In this document: in pieces, positions 27,501 to 42,500 of the stretch
How the letters are laid out: each line of letters starts with the position of its first letter
Numbering within the stretch: position 1 is the stretch's first letter
Source of the DNA: Acanthaster planci
Lineage: Eukaryota; Echinodermata; Asteroidea; Valvatida; Acanthasteridae
Length of the DNA stretch: 64,000 nt
Assembly: GCF_001949145.1 (NCBI RefSeq)
Contig: NW_019091530.1
Coordinates: forward strand, 62,001 to 126,000
Direction of reading: 5' to 3'
Position numbers and translations under genes: made by a program
Notes under the pieces: generated by a model
Database searches by the model: none
Told to the model about the DNA's origin: nothing
The model's input: only the letters and a program-made list of their open reading frames with translations

Positions 27501-30500
27501 CTTCACAAACTTTCTGTATGATCTTTCACCAAAATTGAAATGCTTGCATATTCAGTGAAAAAAATGCATGTGCATCTCCAACACACCATTAACAGCTCAA
27601 CAAACTTATCAGTCGCCCCCAGAGCCCAGACATGGCCCTCCTCCCCAATGCAAAGCATCACTGACAGACTGAAGAACTCATTACACTCAACCTAATATTG
27701 AATGAACAAACATGATTAAACCTGTACACAGATATGGTGGGTACATGTACACCTACACATTTTCACAGTCTGGAAATACCTGTAACATACCTGTATCACC
27801 CATGTTTACTCAAGTACTTAAAATCCTTTGACCTTGAAATCTGTAATTACAGGTCATTTTTTTTATCCATACTGTAGATTCCAGTCCCCATTCACTGCTG
27901 ATAACCTTTTTTTTTTTTTAGATGTGTACTGTCCTAAACTTTACTCTGTGTTATGTGTACATGTATGCAATGCACTCCAAATCATCCTTTGATCTCCAAA
28001 TAGTATGTTTCATAGTTTCCGGTCTACATGTACGTGTAATCTTACACTCTTTGCAACACATGTATACTCAGTGACGTCTTACACTGAGATGGCTGGACTT
28101 AATGTACATACATGTACATGTACATTGTATATTGTACTGTACAACTTACATGTACATGTACACATGTACATTATACATGTACATGTATTGTGAATGATTG
28201 CTAAGACACTTCATTGCTGTGAGGTTGGATATGTGCAGTTGGCTTATAGTAAAATACATGTACCTGTAACCATCATAAATTGTGCATTTTCTGACTTGCA
28301 AAAGGACAAGGTCATGTTGGCTTGGTTACCCACTTTGCCATACTGGGGTACTCTATTGTGTAGTTTTTGCATGAAATTGCCATAGAAATGAGCCTTACAA
28401 TAAGTTATAATCTGCTGAGATGCAAGCAGAGTATTGTACATGTACATGTATTTAAGAGTGAATATGATTGGATCTTACGAAGTGTTAAGTTTTCATGTTT
28501 TTTTTTTATGCGGAACTGCGTACTCTGTATACTGTAGTGTTTAAATTTACAATGAATTATAAACATGTCAACCAGAAGGAAATACAATGTAATTGTTAAA
28601 TGTTTCAGATTCTGGTTGCATAAAAGTTCTTGACTCTGTCTTACATGTACATGTACCGGAGTTTGTCTCCTTTTCCTTGTTTCAAGTAATCACCCAAATT
28701 CTCCCCTAATCTTTATTCTCTCTCATGACAAGGATCTTTCACACAGTTCTTGCAGCTTCTCTGTTCGTTATTTTTGGGGGGGTTCATATTTTCTTTAATT
28801 CTGCAATGTTTAATTGTGCACACAATACCTCAGCGAGAATATGAAAATCAGTTGTATCTTGACAAAGCATAATGTAGGACGTTGTCCCGAAAAATTTTCC
28901 AAACAGGTGATAAATATTAACAATCAAAGTTTCAGCTAAACACGTATATTTATAGCCCTTACTTTAAAATACGAAATACAACTTTCATTTCTCACTAACG
29001 GTAGTATCTCTCCAGAAATTCAAGTTTACTCACCTTGTGAAGGTGATTGCCTAAGTTTTCACTGAGAACTTGTCAAAGCTTAATTGACCAAATCATTTCC
29101 CTTGATTTGTTATTCAAAAGGAAATTTGTTTAAGGTGAATACATTTAAGTTCTTGATCATTTAAATTGTAGAGTACATGTACATGTAAATTTACACTGTA
29201 TATATTTTTGTTTAAGAAATACTAAAATACTTCATACCTACATGTACGTGTGCATGGATGTATGTTTTGTGGCTTAGTATTCAAAATAAATCTCTTAGTG
29301 GAGATGGAACAGTTTCTTTAGTTTTTTTACATACATGTACATATAGTATTTGTAGTATGTAATTCCTTCCAAAGCGTTTAAAATGTTCTTGTTGGATATG
29401 TGAAGTTTTGATATGATTTCTGATGCGTACTCCGTAAATTAGTGTGTGCGTTCATTACACACTCAGCAAATATTTTGGAAGAGAACTTCCCAATGCTACG
29501 AGAAAACAATTATTCTGTAGTTGTTTTTCCTCACAATTGCACAAAAGAAATGAATGCATATTGGTAGAGGATTTATTAAATCCTAAGGGCATTTTGCCTA
29601 CAAATTAAAAAGTGACTCGGTAGTGAATTTGACCTGGCGGGTGCTCAGTCAGAAGGAAGTTTAATTAAAATTATCTGACAGGTCTGCACTGGCAAGCAAA
29701 TTAATAATGACAAATGATGAACACTCACATTTATTTCACAGAGAAATACATGTAGGTATTAGTTAAGCTTGTTCTATGGACTGGAGTTTTCAAATATGTG
29801 AATGGCTAGCCAAGTTCTTGTATAACATGACAGTAGAACATTTGCACGTACATGTACATGTACCAGTACAGTGTCAGATCAGCAGATACTACATCAAAAA
29901 GTGCTAAATAAACAAATACATGTACTAAATCAGTGAATGGTAAATCAACAAATGCTGAGCAGCAAGTACCGGTACTGAATCATCATCTAATGCTAAATCA
30001 GTTAATACCAGATCTGTATAGAATCAACAAGTACATCTTGTATGTTAAAATGGTAAAAGTGTCTTTAAAAAATAGAAAAAGATCAGTGTACATGTACAGT
30101 AACAACCCAGATTGGGAAGGTTTTATACAAACCCTGTCTTATAAAAAGTAAATATCTTTTTGAGAGTAAATGATGGAAAAAAGAATTTGATAAGAATATA
30201 CTTGTAAATTGTTTTTAATTTTAGTTGCTGTACATTTCGTTCATGTTTTTCCCCTATATGATATTCTTTTATCACATTAAAGCCATTTAAACTTGGAGAC
30301 ATTTTTTGACTGCGGCCTTTTCCCCGAAACAACCACTTATCGCTGTTGCTGTTCATATTTTTTTTGTTATTACGTACCCTGTGTCTGCCAAATGCTAGTT
30401 TGAATGTGAACTGCACGTACATGTACATGTACTGTCCATGCAGTCCAATTAGGAAATTCCTTTGTAACTTTGTTCTAGCTACAGCAGTGAATCAGTGAAT

Positions 30501-33500
30501 TTCATTTGGGCATTTCATTGCATTTCACCGGTGTTGAAGGGAAAAATGTTAATGAGAAGATTGAGTTGGGGAGGTTGACATCTAAGAAATACAGTACAAG
30601 ATTTGAACATTACCAGTGTGTCAGTAATATGCACGTGTATTACATTCATGCAGAGGGGCCAGCGTAAAATGAAATAATTATAAACAATTTTGATAAAATG
30701 AAGCATCAGTCCATTTGATGTAAGGGGTGTACAGTGCACAGGGTAGATGGGCATACATGTATAAATTTATTGTGTAGAGGAGGTCATCACAACCTATTGA
30801 TTGGAATTTGGCAAGAGAGAATTATGACAAATAAATGGGCTAATCCCCACAGCTGGAAAGTTGAGTGCTGGCCGACAGAGCAGAGCTGACTGTAGTACCA
30901 TATGTATGTCTTTTTTTTTAAAGGAATTCTTTGACTGTGTCATTTGTGAACAACAAGCAGACACTTTCTGCAATCTGGACGTTACAAATCTGTGATTCCA
31001 TGTAACTGTGTGTGCTTTGGTCTTAAGATCTGATCTGTGAAATTGTTTTTTCCTTTGGGATGAAAAGAAAATAGGAAAGGTGGGGGTGGGCTTGGGGAGT
31101 GGAGAACGGAGAAAAGGGTGCTGCACAAGTACATTGGCTCCTCAAGAGTTGCCTTAGTTTGCTACCGTGATAATCTGACCTCATGTAGTGTAAATGTACA
31201 GGTATGAGGATAAGTGACTGACTTTTGTATGAACTGGCTTATCAACCATGCACTGAAGCACTGGTGGCAGAAGGGGGACAGCGGCCCTCCCACTTTTGAC
31301 TGTGGGGGTGGGGGCATGGCCCCTCCTTTCCCCTCTTTTGGCTGGTCCTCTACCGGGGTAGGGATTAGTGGATCGGTTTACTGATGGTCTCACAACTGGC
31401 CTCCCTTTTGAAACTTGTTTCATTGCTGGTGCACTGAAGTCACCTCTACAATCTTTGTTCCCCCATGATGCATGTGCAGCATGATTCCTCACTCCTCAAC
31501 AAATTTGTACAACAAATCTGGTGTGTGTAACATTACAACAGCAGATGTTTGATAAAAAACTCAGTATTATTTGTAAACCATGGCAGATTTGGGAACAAAA
31601 ATGGCCTAAATGTGGCCAGTCAGTGTGTTACAGTCTGCCTAGGTACACATACATGTACCGGTACATGTACAGTTCTCTAGTGCATTCAGTGCAGGTAATT
31701 GCCTCAAACCATCTGAAATGTTGTCAGTTTCTATGCGCCATATGTCAATTTTACTCTGCTTCTTCATAAAGCAACTCTGTTAGTGCATTGCATGTACATG
31801 TAGTTCACAAGTACAGTACATTCATGTACATTTTGTACGTGTCCACAGAATGTGGTGAATGTGCAGGGAATATTGAAATCAAACTGTCCCAGTGTCAGAG
31901 GTCACAAGGATGGCTGGCCAGGCTCATCATAGGCGGTTATCATGTTTAGCCGTTAATGGAAATTAACCTGCATCTGTTGATGGCACTGTGGCCACTTCCC
32001 ATAGTTGCACGTTACTCCTAGAGCTGTAGCCAGTTGATTCCATCACAGCCAAGCATAGAGAGAGAGAGAGTTACGTCGCTCAGACCACCATCACAAGTCC
32101 TTATACACCCAACCTTTTGATACAGACAGCTGACAAACCGGCTACCTTCACCTTTGCATAACAATCGCTTTCATCATCATATACATACCGGTAGTGCCAT
32201 TAGGCTTGACAACAGATGTGCTCATTGGTGATCAGGAATCTCCATTTCATATCTTCAATTCATTATGTGTGATACATTTATATAAATAATGAACGTGCAT
32301 GAGTGCAGCATTGAGAATAATTTCATGAGGTCATTGATTGAATATTATAATCCACAAAGCAAAGCCAAAATGGACAGAGCAATTAATTTAAACTCTTTAT
32401 TTCGTTGAACATTTTCCGACAGTTTTCAATATCTTTCCCACCAAAAACTTGACGGCATTCTGCATATGACATCTCATTAGACCTTGATACGTTAAATGAC
32501 TGAAGCTGATTTTTTTGTGTGTTTTGGGTCACAATTTCTGACACAGACAAATTACATTCCAGAGGATCAGTATTGAATCTGACAAGTCTTTTTCAGCTGG
32601 ATTTTGTAAATTTAATGAGTCAAATGAATGAAGATTTTTTATGAAAATAAAATCTCATTGCAAGGGGATCTGAGTAGAAAAGTAATGGATGGCTCATGTG
32701 CATGTACCGGTAATTCAGTGGGTTTTTTGCGGTCTTCATTCCCTTTTTATTATAAAATATTTGCAGAGATACATGGAGACAGAGCTTGCGTCATCATCAA
32801 GACCTGCTCAATGCTCATTAGGCACATTGGCTCCTTTCTCGTTGAAATAATGGGAACAGAGCCGACAAGATTCTCATTAATCATCACAGAAGGAGCAGAT
32901 CCACTTAGATTCACAGTTGATAATTACGACCCTGCTGTTATTGAATGAAATGCATCATTTCCAACCAGAAGCTTAATGGACTTTTGTTCTGCTCAAAGGA
33001 TTCTTTTCTGAATTGATGTGTAAATACACAACAATACATGTACATTTACATGTATTTGTCAGCCCCCATTACAAATTGTCTAGTAGAAAATGTATGTATT
33101 GAAGTGGAAAAATGGGAAATTTTTTAGAAGTCACGGCTCAACAAATGCAGTGTCAATCAAATTGCTACAGACATGTTATGTTGTAGGAATTCTTTACAGC
33201 TTTAAAATGGCTTGGATCAACTGTTATAAATAACAGTTGATCCAAACCATTTTATTTTTGTAAATACAAATAATATTTGTATATTTGTAAATTCTGCTGA
33301 GCTTTACGTGTGTACATACATGTATATACATACAACGTAAATGTACCGGTAAGCTGCTTCTGCTTTAAACATGCATAGAGAGGGGAGTTTGGTTGCAGGT
33401 TGTCCTAGAAAGATGAGCAGAAACTTCCACTCAATCCGGTCTGCTTATTGATTGAAATTGACATTCAAGGGATTGTTAACAGTCTGGCTGCATTTGTATG

Positions 33501-36500
33501 GGAAATGGAAAAACCCCGCTTTTCATTCCAAAGTGATAAATAGTATAAAAACGTCTAAGTTGAGCAATCTGTTTCCTGCTTTGATAAACTAGTGCTAGAG
33601 CATGACTTTGTTGCAAGGAGCCACTGCACACTTGGTTAGAAGTTTTTAAAGTTTTGTCAGCAGTTTGTGCGGCATTTTGATTTCTATTTTTGTTTTAATT
33701 GCCGACTTACTTGAAAGTGATTGTACATACCTGTGTGAAATAAATCAGAATTAAATTGTATGAAATTGAGCACTTCCACTGAAACTTAACTTGTCATTCT
33801 AATACTCTTTGTTTCAGAACATGATATTTTATTGGCTTGTTAGCCGCAATAAGCAGATTCTAAATTAAACGTACTACTCATACTGTTACATCGGGCTAAT
33901 GCTCCAATGTGTAACATACCATAGTTTTATATAAATGTATGTGTGCCTCATGATGCCCCACCTTTGGCTGTACATGTAGCATTCACCTTTATCACCATTC
34001 ACAGTTGTTGTTTCCACTCTAACATTGTGCCTCCAGTGAAGTACTGTTTCTACACCTCTCTAGCATTAATCACCTTATGATTGGTGAATCAATATACTCT
34101 CTCAGTTAAAACCTGTGGCTCTTTGTGTGTGACAAACATGCTCTTAGGCATCTGGCTTATTGACAGCAAGGGCTTATTGCTACTACAGGAGCGTTGATTT
34201 CAATCAAGAGGCACTGGCATGCGCGTAAAACCGGTATTCACATGTGGTTTCTTACATGGAGAAGGTACATGTACACTGTACATGTACATGTATGTAAGGC
34301 TGTGTGTGAGGCAGTTCCAGGACTGTCTATATACATGTGTATACATGTGGCTTACGAAGTGAATCTTTTTTGCCATCGTTTTGTACCTGTTTGCGTTAGA
34401 AACAGTAAACTGAGCTCTTTGTTTTGCTACTTCGCTCAGTTTGGCATCCTGATCAGAATGGCATTATTTTCTCTCGGGTGTTAAGAATTCCTTTTTACTC
34501 ATATTCTGCACAGCTTTTTCATACATGTACATGTAGGCTTTTATCTCAAAAGTGGCTCTGTTGAATTGAGACTCATTTTTGCTGGTTGGTTGCTCACATA
34601 ATTATTGTCAACTTCTTGTAAAGACTGAACATTGTTCATGTATACATGGTACACATGTACACAGGTACTGTACAATGTAGCTCTACACATGATCAGGCTG
34701 TGAATGGTCATAAACCTGTGATGGTTTATCCCTTATCACCCCCATCTTTTTGGAGCTGAAACCTGTGTATAATGTACATGTATGTTCTCGTACATGGAAA
34801 TCAACAAATTTTAACAAAGTGTCTCTGAGCTGAAATCTATGTACATGTACGTACATGTGCCGGTACATGTACATGTATACATGTATGTACCAATACAAAT
34901 ATGTAAATTAGCAAACTTTTTAGCAGTGTACATTGTGTAAATTGTATTTTTTAAGTTTGTTGAATTAATTAAAAAAGGTGTAGATTTGGATTCATCGAGG
35001 TAGATTGATAGGGGTACTTACAAATTATCAAACTGGTCAACTGGACTTACTGTAGGTGAAAAATTCACAGAGTGAATGGTTTCAAGACTCATCTGAGTCA
35101 TGTCTTCAACTCTGACTGACTGGGTGAATTAGTAGAAAGGTAGTATCAATGCCTCAATGGTTGTGAGGGTGTCAAGGAATTTTCTGGATCGCTGGTTTTT
35201 AAGCCGGTGAAAGGTTTTGCAGCTGTCCTTTTTGTTGTTAATTACATGTAATGATCACATGGTTGAGAAAAAGGTACATGTACCTTCAGTATTTGCAGTG
35301 GAAACTCGACACCATGAGAGGACAGTTAAAACTCTTAAAATTCAGAGATTAGGTACATGTATGATTCTAAATAAAAATTGAAACTGAAAGAAAACTTGTG
35401 AGGTTCAAACGTGGATTGGAGTTGGAAGGAGAAACTTTGACTCCCCAATTGCTGGTACATGAATGGCAGGTACACATGAATGACCTTTTTTGGACTTTTC
35501 CCCCCCCCTTCTTTTCAGGTGAGACTTGCTGGTGGACCATCTACCCAGCATCCAAACAGAGGTCAGAAGGAGAGAAAGTGAGGGTAGGGGACGATCTCAT
35601 CTTGGTCAGCGTGTCATCGGAGAGATATCTGGTGAGTTATTTGAAAAGCGGCAACCTTTTTGTGCCAAGTTGGCTGAATTTAAGCTGCCCACAAATACAC
35701 TGTGGATTGTTTGTCACGTACAGGTAATTAGGAAGACCAACAGTGATTGTGACTTCTACAGTCACATTGTGTTTCATGACTAAACAAATCATTCAAAAGG
35801 TGTTTTCCATTTCCCCCCAAAAATCAGAATTGAAAACGTGTCATTCCATGCAAAATTGCATGCAGAATTATTTGTTAGAGTTGTGCCAACTTGGAAAGAT
35901 TTTGGCTGATGCCTTTTCATTGAGTGTTTTGAACATATTTTGACATTTGTTGGTTCATTATAAATGATAAGCAATAAAATCTGTAGAATGAAAATTGTTA
36001 ATTGTATTCATAAATGTGTAATTAGTGAGTGGAGAAAAAAAGTGTTCTTGAGTCTTCACTGGAAAATCTTTTAAATGTCACTGGCCATGGAAAGATATAA
36101 AACAGTGTCAGTGAATTGTGAGCATAGTTTCAAAATTGAAGAAAGTCTTTGCAGTGTACATTCTTTCTTCAGTTTACAGTGTACTAGTACATGGACACGT
36201 ATATATCTGAACATGTACATGTACCATTTGATGATATTGTCAGTGTTTTTCTTTATTTGATATAAACCAGAAGGGATTATCTTTCTCATTACTGTTTGAT
36301 GTATTCGAGGAATGCTTTTAAAATTGAAGCTGTCAGATAAAGCTTGTGCACGTATTTTCTGTACTGCTCGACCATCTTATCACGAGTCTTGGAGGCAAGG
36401 AATTTTTCTCTTAATTCCAAATTTGGCGTATGGCTTAACCAGATCCGGTCTCCATGCGCGTAACCACGCGCCGTCCATCTATGATTAGGCAGTGCAACAC

Positions 36501-39500
36501 TTTGAGATCTGGGGGTTTGTTTTGCTCTCGATTCTATGCAAGTTGATACCCGTAGCCTGTGGTTGTCAGCTTTTATAGTACAATCCCTCTAAGTCGTACA
36601 ATTCTCTGAGTCCAGTGTCACAGACACATGAATAATGATCACTTTTGTTGTGGTTTTTGGACTGAAGTGAATTTCCTCTGGAATTCTTGCTATATCATTA
36701 GAATTATTGTTTTTATATTTCTTGGTCTACAGTTTGTACATGTAGTTTTTTTAATTATTTGGTCTAGATTGTAGTTTCAAACAGTTTGAACAGTGAAACT
36801 CCTGACATGGATATGTGTACCGTGATCACTTGTGTCATGGGTTTTTTCTTGGAAGATGGATTTAAATGCATGCCCTGATGTTGTTTTGTGTGTGGGGGGG
36901 GGAATTGTTATTGTAAAGCATCATTTCTGGATTTCTTCTGAATTTCTGGCCACTTAGTAGAAGTTATATTTTTAGAATGTATTTGTTGTTACATGTACAT
37001 GTTGGTCCATAATTTCAATTTTTTACTTACATATAGTTAGTCTAGATTTTATTTTCGAGCAGTCTGAACATCAAAATCCCTAATGGTATTATAAAAACAC
37101 ATGTACATGTAGGAATTGATTTCAAAAAGGTATTCAATTTCAGATGCATATACAGGTACATGTTTCACTTCAAGCATATACTGGTATTTTGCTAAGCAAA
37201 AACAATTCTGTTCCAGCAGATAGTACATTCATGCACTGCTATGCATTGGAAATGCTAAACGTACATGTACATGTATGATACAGTACTTACATGTACATGC
37301 ACATGTAGTACGTACAGTGTATATTGTACATGCACAGTATGTTGTGAGCTGAAGGTAATCTGTTCATGAAGCTCACCGTTAGTCAAATTTTTTGTACATT
37401 AAAAGTTTGAAAATTAAGAATATAAATGTCCCATGACAAACTACTACTAGTACATGTACTGGTATGTGTATTTCTAGGAATTATACATTTTCTCAATTGA
37501 TGATCTTACAATGTTTGTGCCAGATTTATACTGAATTACGAGTACTGTTGTTGTTTGTTATTGCAGCCATACCAGTTGGTATTGTCAGTGGACCCATTGC
37601 ATGATAAAAAACAGTAACAAATGTTCAAGGTGCGTACTTTTAGTTTACCAAATGCTGACACCTTAGGCTTTGTTGTTGAAAATGATTTGTGTCTGGTCCT
37701 GTATTTCTGCAGCATCTCTCACCAGAGAAGAAGCAGCAACCACCCAGGGTTCAAGCCTCCTTTCAGCAGACGCTATGGACAGTGGCTCCCGTCAGCTCAG
37801 GTGGTGTCAAGACAAAAGCCATGGGTAAGCATTTATATTTTTATTACAACAAAAACTAGGTTACTCTTCAGCGACTTAATTTAATTCACACTGTATACTT
37901 TCCTGTCTAAGCTTGCTTGGGTGGGACTCAAAGCCTGAACCTCCTACCTATGGTATACATCTACACCATATGACCATCCAGCTGACATGGTCACCTGACT
38001 GGTTTGAATTCAATTTCAATCAATAATTCTATGGTTACTTTAATCAATATGTGTGTTCCATTTTGTTCTTATCTTGTGAGCTTGTTTTAATTGTAAAAGT
38101 ACCCGTTCTTGTGGTTCAGCATGACTCTTGTTGAAAATCACATGATTGAGCAATAAGCTCTTTGTCTCTGTAATTGTACTTGGCAAGTAGAGCTCAGATG
38201 GTAAACTCTCGACTTTTATGAGAAAAAAAATACAAATATGTGAATTGCAAGGGAGACGTGGGGATTATTTTGTCTCCTCCCACCGAAATAATGGGGAAAA
38301 TAAAAGGAAGTGGATTGAAATGGCCAGTTTCCAAGAAATACTTCAGACTTGGTTTCCCTTAACTTCTGATTGTTTGTGATTATCAATCTGCCTCTGTGCA
38401 GTACATTTCCCTACGCCCCCTCTTTGCAAAGAGTCACATCCTTCCTTGTGGCACCCATGATGACAAAGTGCCATTGGTATGATGTGTTGAAGTTGTTAAC
38501 ATCCTGAGTGCATTTGTGGTGATGCAAGATGCAGTTAATAAATCTGGTGCCATTTTACTTGATACCGTACATTTCCCCTGCTTCACCGGTCGTTGAAAAG
38601 TTGGTAAATCAATTCTTGCGTAGCCTGGATGTCTCAGGATGCTTCAGTGTGCATGAGGTTTTCAGGGAAGTCATGCTCTCGGTGTCTGCGGAGTGAGTTG
38701 GAAAACCCCCATTGAAACAAGTCATGCCCCAGTATCATTTTGCAATTGTGTAACTGTGCATTTGCCGCCGTGCTGAGAGAAACTTAATCATTATCACTGG
38801 AAAAAACCAGGAGTAATGATTTTGCTTGAAGATGTCTGCAGGTAGTCCAGAGTAGCTAGATGACCCTTGAAATAAATTAGACATGAGATAATGGCCTTGA
38901 TGTTTGGCCAGATTTTGTGATACATGTAGCTTTGTAGAAATCTCAAGATGGTTGTAAGGTGCTCCTCAAGGAGAGCCGAAGTATTAGATTAACCTTAAAG
39001 GAAGGATACAGTGAAGAAAGAACTCAAGCTGAATCCAAATTCCTGGTTCGTTTGCACTGCTTGAGTTGCTCACAACTTGCCCTGCTCTGGGGGAGAACAT
39101 GCTACCAGTAAGGTCGTAAACCTCCAGGCATTATCATAGCAAAAGCAGCTGAGCCACAACTGATCGGGTAGATTAAAATTAGCAATGATGGATTTGTGCT
39201 TTGAGACAGGTTTGTCTTGCTTTGCAGCAGATTCAGTGGACCATTTGCAGCTGTTTGAAAAATAAAACCAACTAAATTTTCATTCAAATCACTTTGAAAG
39301 CCTTGGCATACAGCAGTAATGACATAAAGTATATTTTATTTGGCTTGGTATCATTTGAAAGAAAATGACAAAGGGTTACGGTATTTCCAAAGGTGTGTCT
39401 TGTTGGAAAAGCATTTCCCATACATTCTTAACCTAGGGTGCCGGTAGTACCACCGGTACATGTACAATCATGCTGGTTAATTGTAAATACATGTACCCTT

Positions 39501-42500
39501 CTGGTGAGGCATTTATTAAACACATGGGTAGATGTAGGACCTGTGTCACAATGTACTTTTTTAGTTGCCTAGAAAGTTTGGATAGAGAACTGGTCAGTAG
39601 CAAGGAACACCTCATGACATTTTGGTTGGCAGTCTGTTTCTGCTTTGCAATTTTGTTCTGTCCTTAGCCAATTTAGGTGCTTTGGTTGTATTCAAATCTG
39701 TTTTCTAAGGCTAAGTCAAGGTCTTTTCCCATTGGAAATACACATGGATGTGTTGACAATAGACGCAGCCACAGCTCCAGAAGCCTGTTTTAGACATGAC
39801 CTTAGAAGCTGTGTGAAATTGGATTGTGGATATCGCAAAGGCTTAATTCTTTTAAGGCATAATTAATTAGGCCCTGATGGTTCACCCAGTTTGGCATCCA
39901 GATGAAAATTCATGTTATGAGGGTGAAAATTTGATAGGGGTTCTATTGATTCACATTGTTCCAGATTCATTGAAGGTCTTTGACTCGAAGTGGACTGATT
40001 TTGTTAAATTGAGTCACTTCTTTTCTCTTGTTTTCTCCCATTGTCCGATCTGTAGGGTTCCTGAATGGCATGGACGTCTTGAGGTTCTCCCACGGCCACT
40101 TGGACGAGTTCCTCACCGTTCCTCAGTCAGGCTGCAAGGAGGATGACAGCATCAGGTCAGTTTCCATGGCAACATTGATTGCCACAGGACAACAACTGGA
40201 CTTGGAGCCCAGCAGACCATCTCCGAATGTCAGAACTGGGCCAGTTGGGGCCACACTCACATTGCATTAGTTCTGCTACATAAATGCAGTGGTAGAGAAT
40301 CATTCACTACAAGACACACATACTTAATATTTGGTTAAAGGTTCGGTCTAGATTTGAGTAAAACTATGCTGCCATGATTTTGAAGTGGTCGGTTCACAGG
40401 GATCAGTTGTATACATCTGTCTAATATCCTCTGCAGTGCTGATTGGTTTGGGTGGATGATTTGTGGTCTGGTGGGGAAGTAATTGTTCTGGAGATTTCTC
40501 TGTGACTTGTTAACTGGGCAGTTTACTTTTTGCTCACATCATGACAAATTGATGACTTGTATTTGCCAAAATTTGATGAAACATTTGTTGAACGGAATGG
40601 TGCTGTGAATTGTGTAACTGTTTTAAAAGGCTGGTTAAACGTAAACAAGGAATTTTTGAAAGAAAAAAAAAAGCTTTGTCATTATCTAAGTGCTTCAGGA
40701 GCTACCTTTTGACACTTAGGGTAATAAATAGACTATAGACTTGAAAGAATAAACACAATAAACTTTCAGCATTCTTGCCTTAGTGTTGCATTTAGTCTCT
40801 AATTGACCAGTCATTAGTTCATCTTAATTCATTGTAACACTGACCTGAGCAGTCCACAGGTGTTTCTCTTTCACACCTACTTTCACTCCATACAAAATGG
40901 TCATTTAGTATGCAAATTAACTTCAGTGTCATGATTAACTGATTCTTTTTGAAACAATGAATTATTAACCAAATCAGTTGGCCATTGAGTTAATAACATA
41001 GAGGTAGTTTTTCTAAAGTTGCTAATTATGCCTATTTAACTAATCAAGAGAGACTAATACAGTCTCTTGGTGGAAGGAATTTGGGGGTCTGTAACCTTGG
41101 TATCAATACATTATTTTTCCCTTGTCTTTCTTGTGCAATTGTATCATTCTTTTAGTTTTATGGTCTCTCTGTCTCTTTCCCAGTGAGGTATCGTATGAGA
41201 CAGGTGCCGTGTCTTGTTTTGCAAGGTCTCTGTGGCGAATAGAACTCCTCACCAAAAAGTAAATATCAGATATCTTAAAAGTTATTATTTTAGAAATTCA
41301 AATGAACTCATAGTTGATTTAAGTGATTAGCAGGGCTGGTATCAATCTATTTTGCAGCATTATTAGGAGTTTTATGAAGTGTCTTCCAGCTCCAAGAATA
41401 TTTTGAAGGAGTAATGATTTTGAAATCATAGAAATATTCCTTTGAGGTAGACTGGTATCTGATTGGAATATTTGTTTAAAGAATCCTAAAAGATTGAGTG
41501 CATTCAGCTCTTTATTATTCAGGTATACATGTCATTGTTGATATTACCTAATATAAGAGTATTACAATTCGTAACAAAATAACAAAAATTTGCAGTACAG
41601 AGAATTATTTCATGTAAAACTTAAAGCTTTTTAATGTCTTTGCGCAGTAGTCCGAGATAGAGAGCTTATCAGAGTTAACAAGCCTATCACCGGAATGCTT
41701 TTATAAGGAACATGTGTTGACAAAATTCTGATGTACATGAATAGAAATGCCACACCAAAAGGGCAATAGGAAAATACATTATGGAATCAAGCTTTTTGTT
41801 GGTGTGAAGGACATTCCCCACCGTGTTTAAGCCAACAACTTAGGTTCAATCAAGTGTTATTAATAGATTCATCTTTTGAGTAAGGGTAATTCCAGAATTT
41901 AGGGGTCCTTTTTTTCGTGTCCCTGTCACATTTGACTTATGATTTTGTACATGTAAGTTCAGAAGTTATCAGAACACATTTTCTAATTAATGCAAATTAC
42001 CTGCCAAACAAATAGTAATAGTTTGAAAAAAAATTCTGGTAATATTTCCATGTTAAATAACAAAGGACAGATGTAACAGGGACATGAAAATGTCAAACTT
42101 TTGGACCCCTAATTTCTGGAATTACCCATAACTGAAATGTATGGTAACACCATGTATGGATGTACGGAGAGCCAATTCTGATAAAATTTCCTGAATTTTT
42201 TTTGAATGATCTACCGGTAGATGGAATGGCAGCTATGTGTCGTGGGGCCAGGACTGCAGAATCAGACACCTAACATCAGGTAAGTACATGTGCCAGCAAT
42301 AAATAGACTGGAGACAGATACAGTGAGCCCCTGTGGGCCATGCCTGCCCCCTTTCCAAATGAAAGGAGCAATAAGTACAGTGCACCAACAGGTTACCAGG
42401 GCTGATATAAGGAATTAACAATTTGGTACTTACCAGGTTACCAGGGCTGATATAAGGAATTAACAATGTAGTACTTACCAGGTTACCAGGGCTGATATAA

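Larger units (their letters stand above)
18574..35518 (+). other. RyR: RyR intron 5 (16.9 kb)
   Basis: The longest intron in the window. It holds many TACATGTA clusters, a fold-back element with a tRNA-like core (25270-25578), a near-perfect hairpin (33204-33253) and a repeat-poor island at about 31850-33000 with a Sox/POU composite motif. A second palindrome-poor stretch is at 19090-19680. No internal exon with RyR motifs was found and none is needed for phase. Confidence 0.85.

Noticed and set aside
27180-27720. Decayed mariner/Tc1 transposase
   Set aside because: [11 protein letters not shown]-like string recalls the PxSPDLxP motif, but no other catalytic motif or inverted ends were found.
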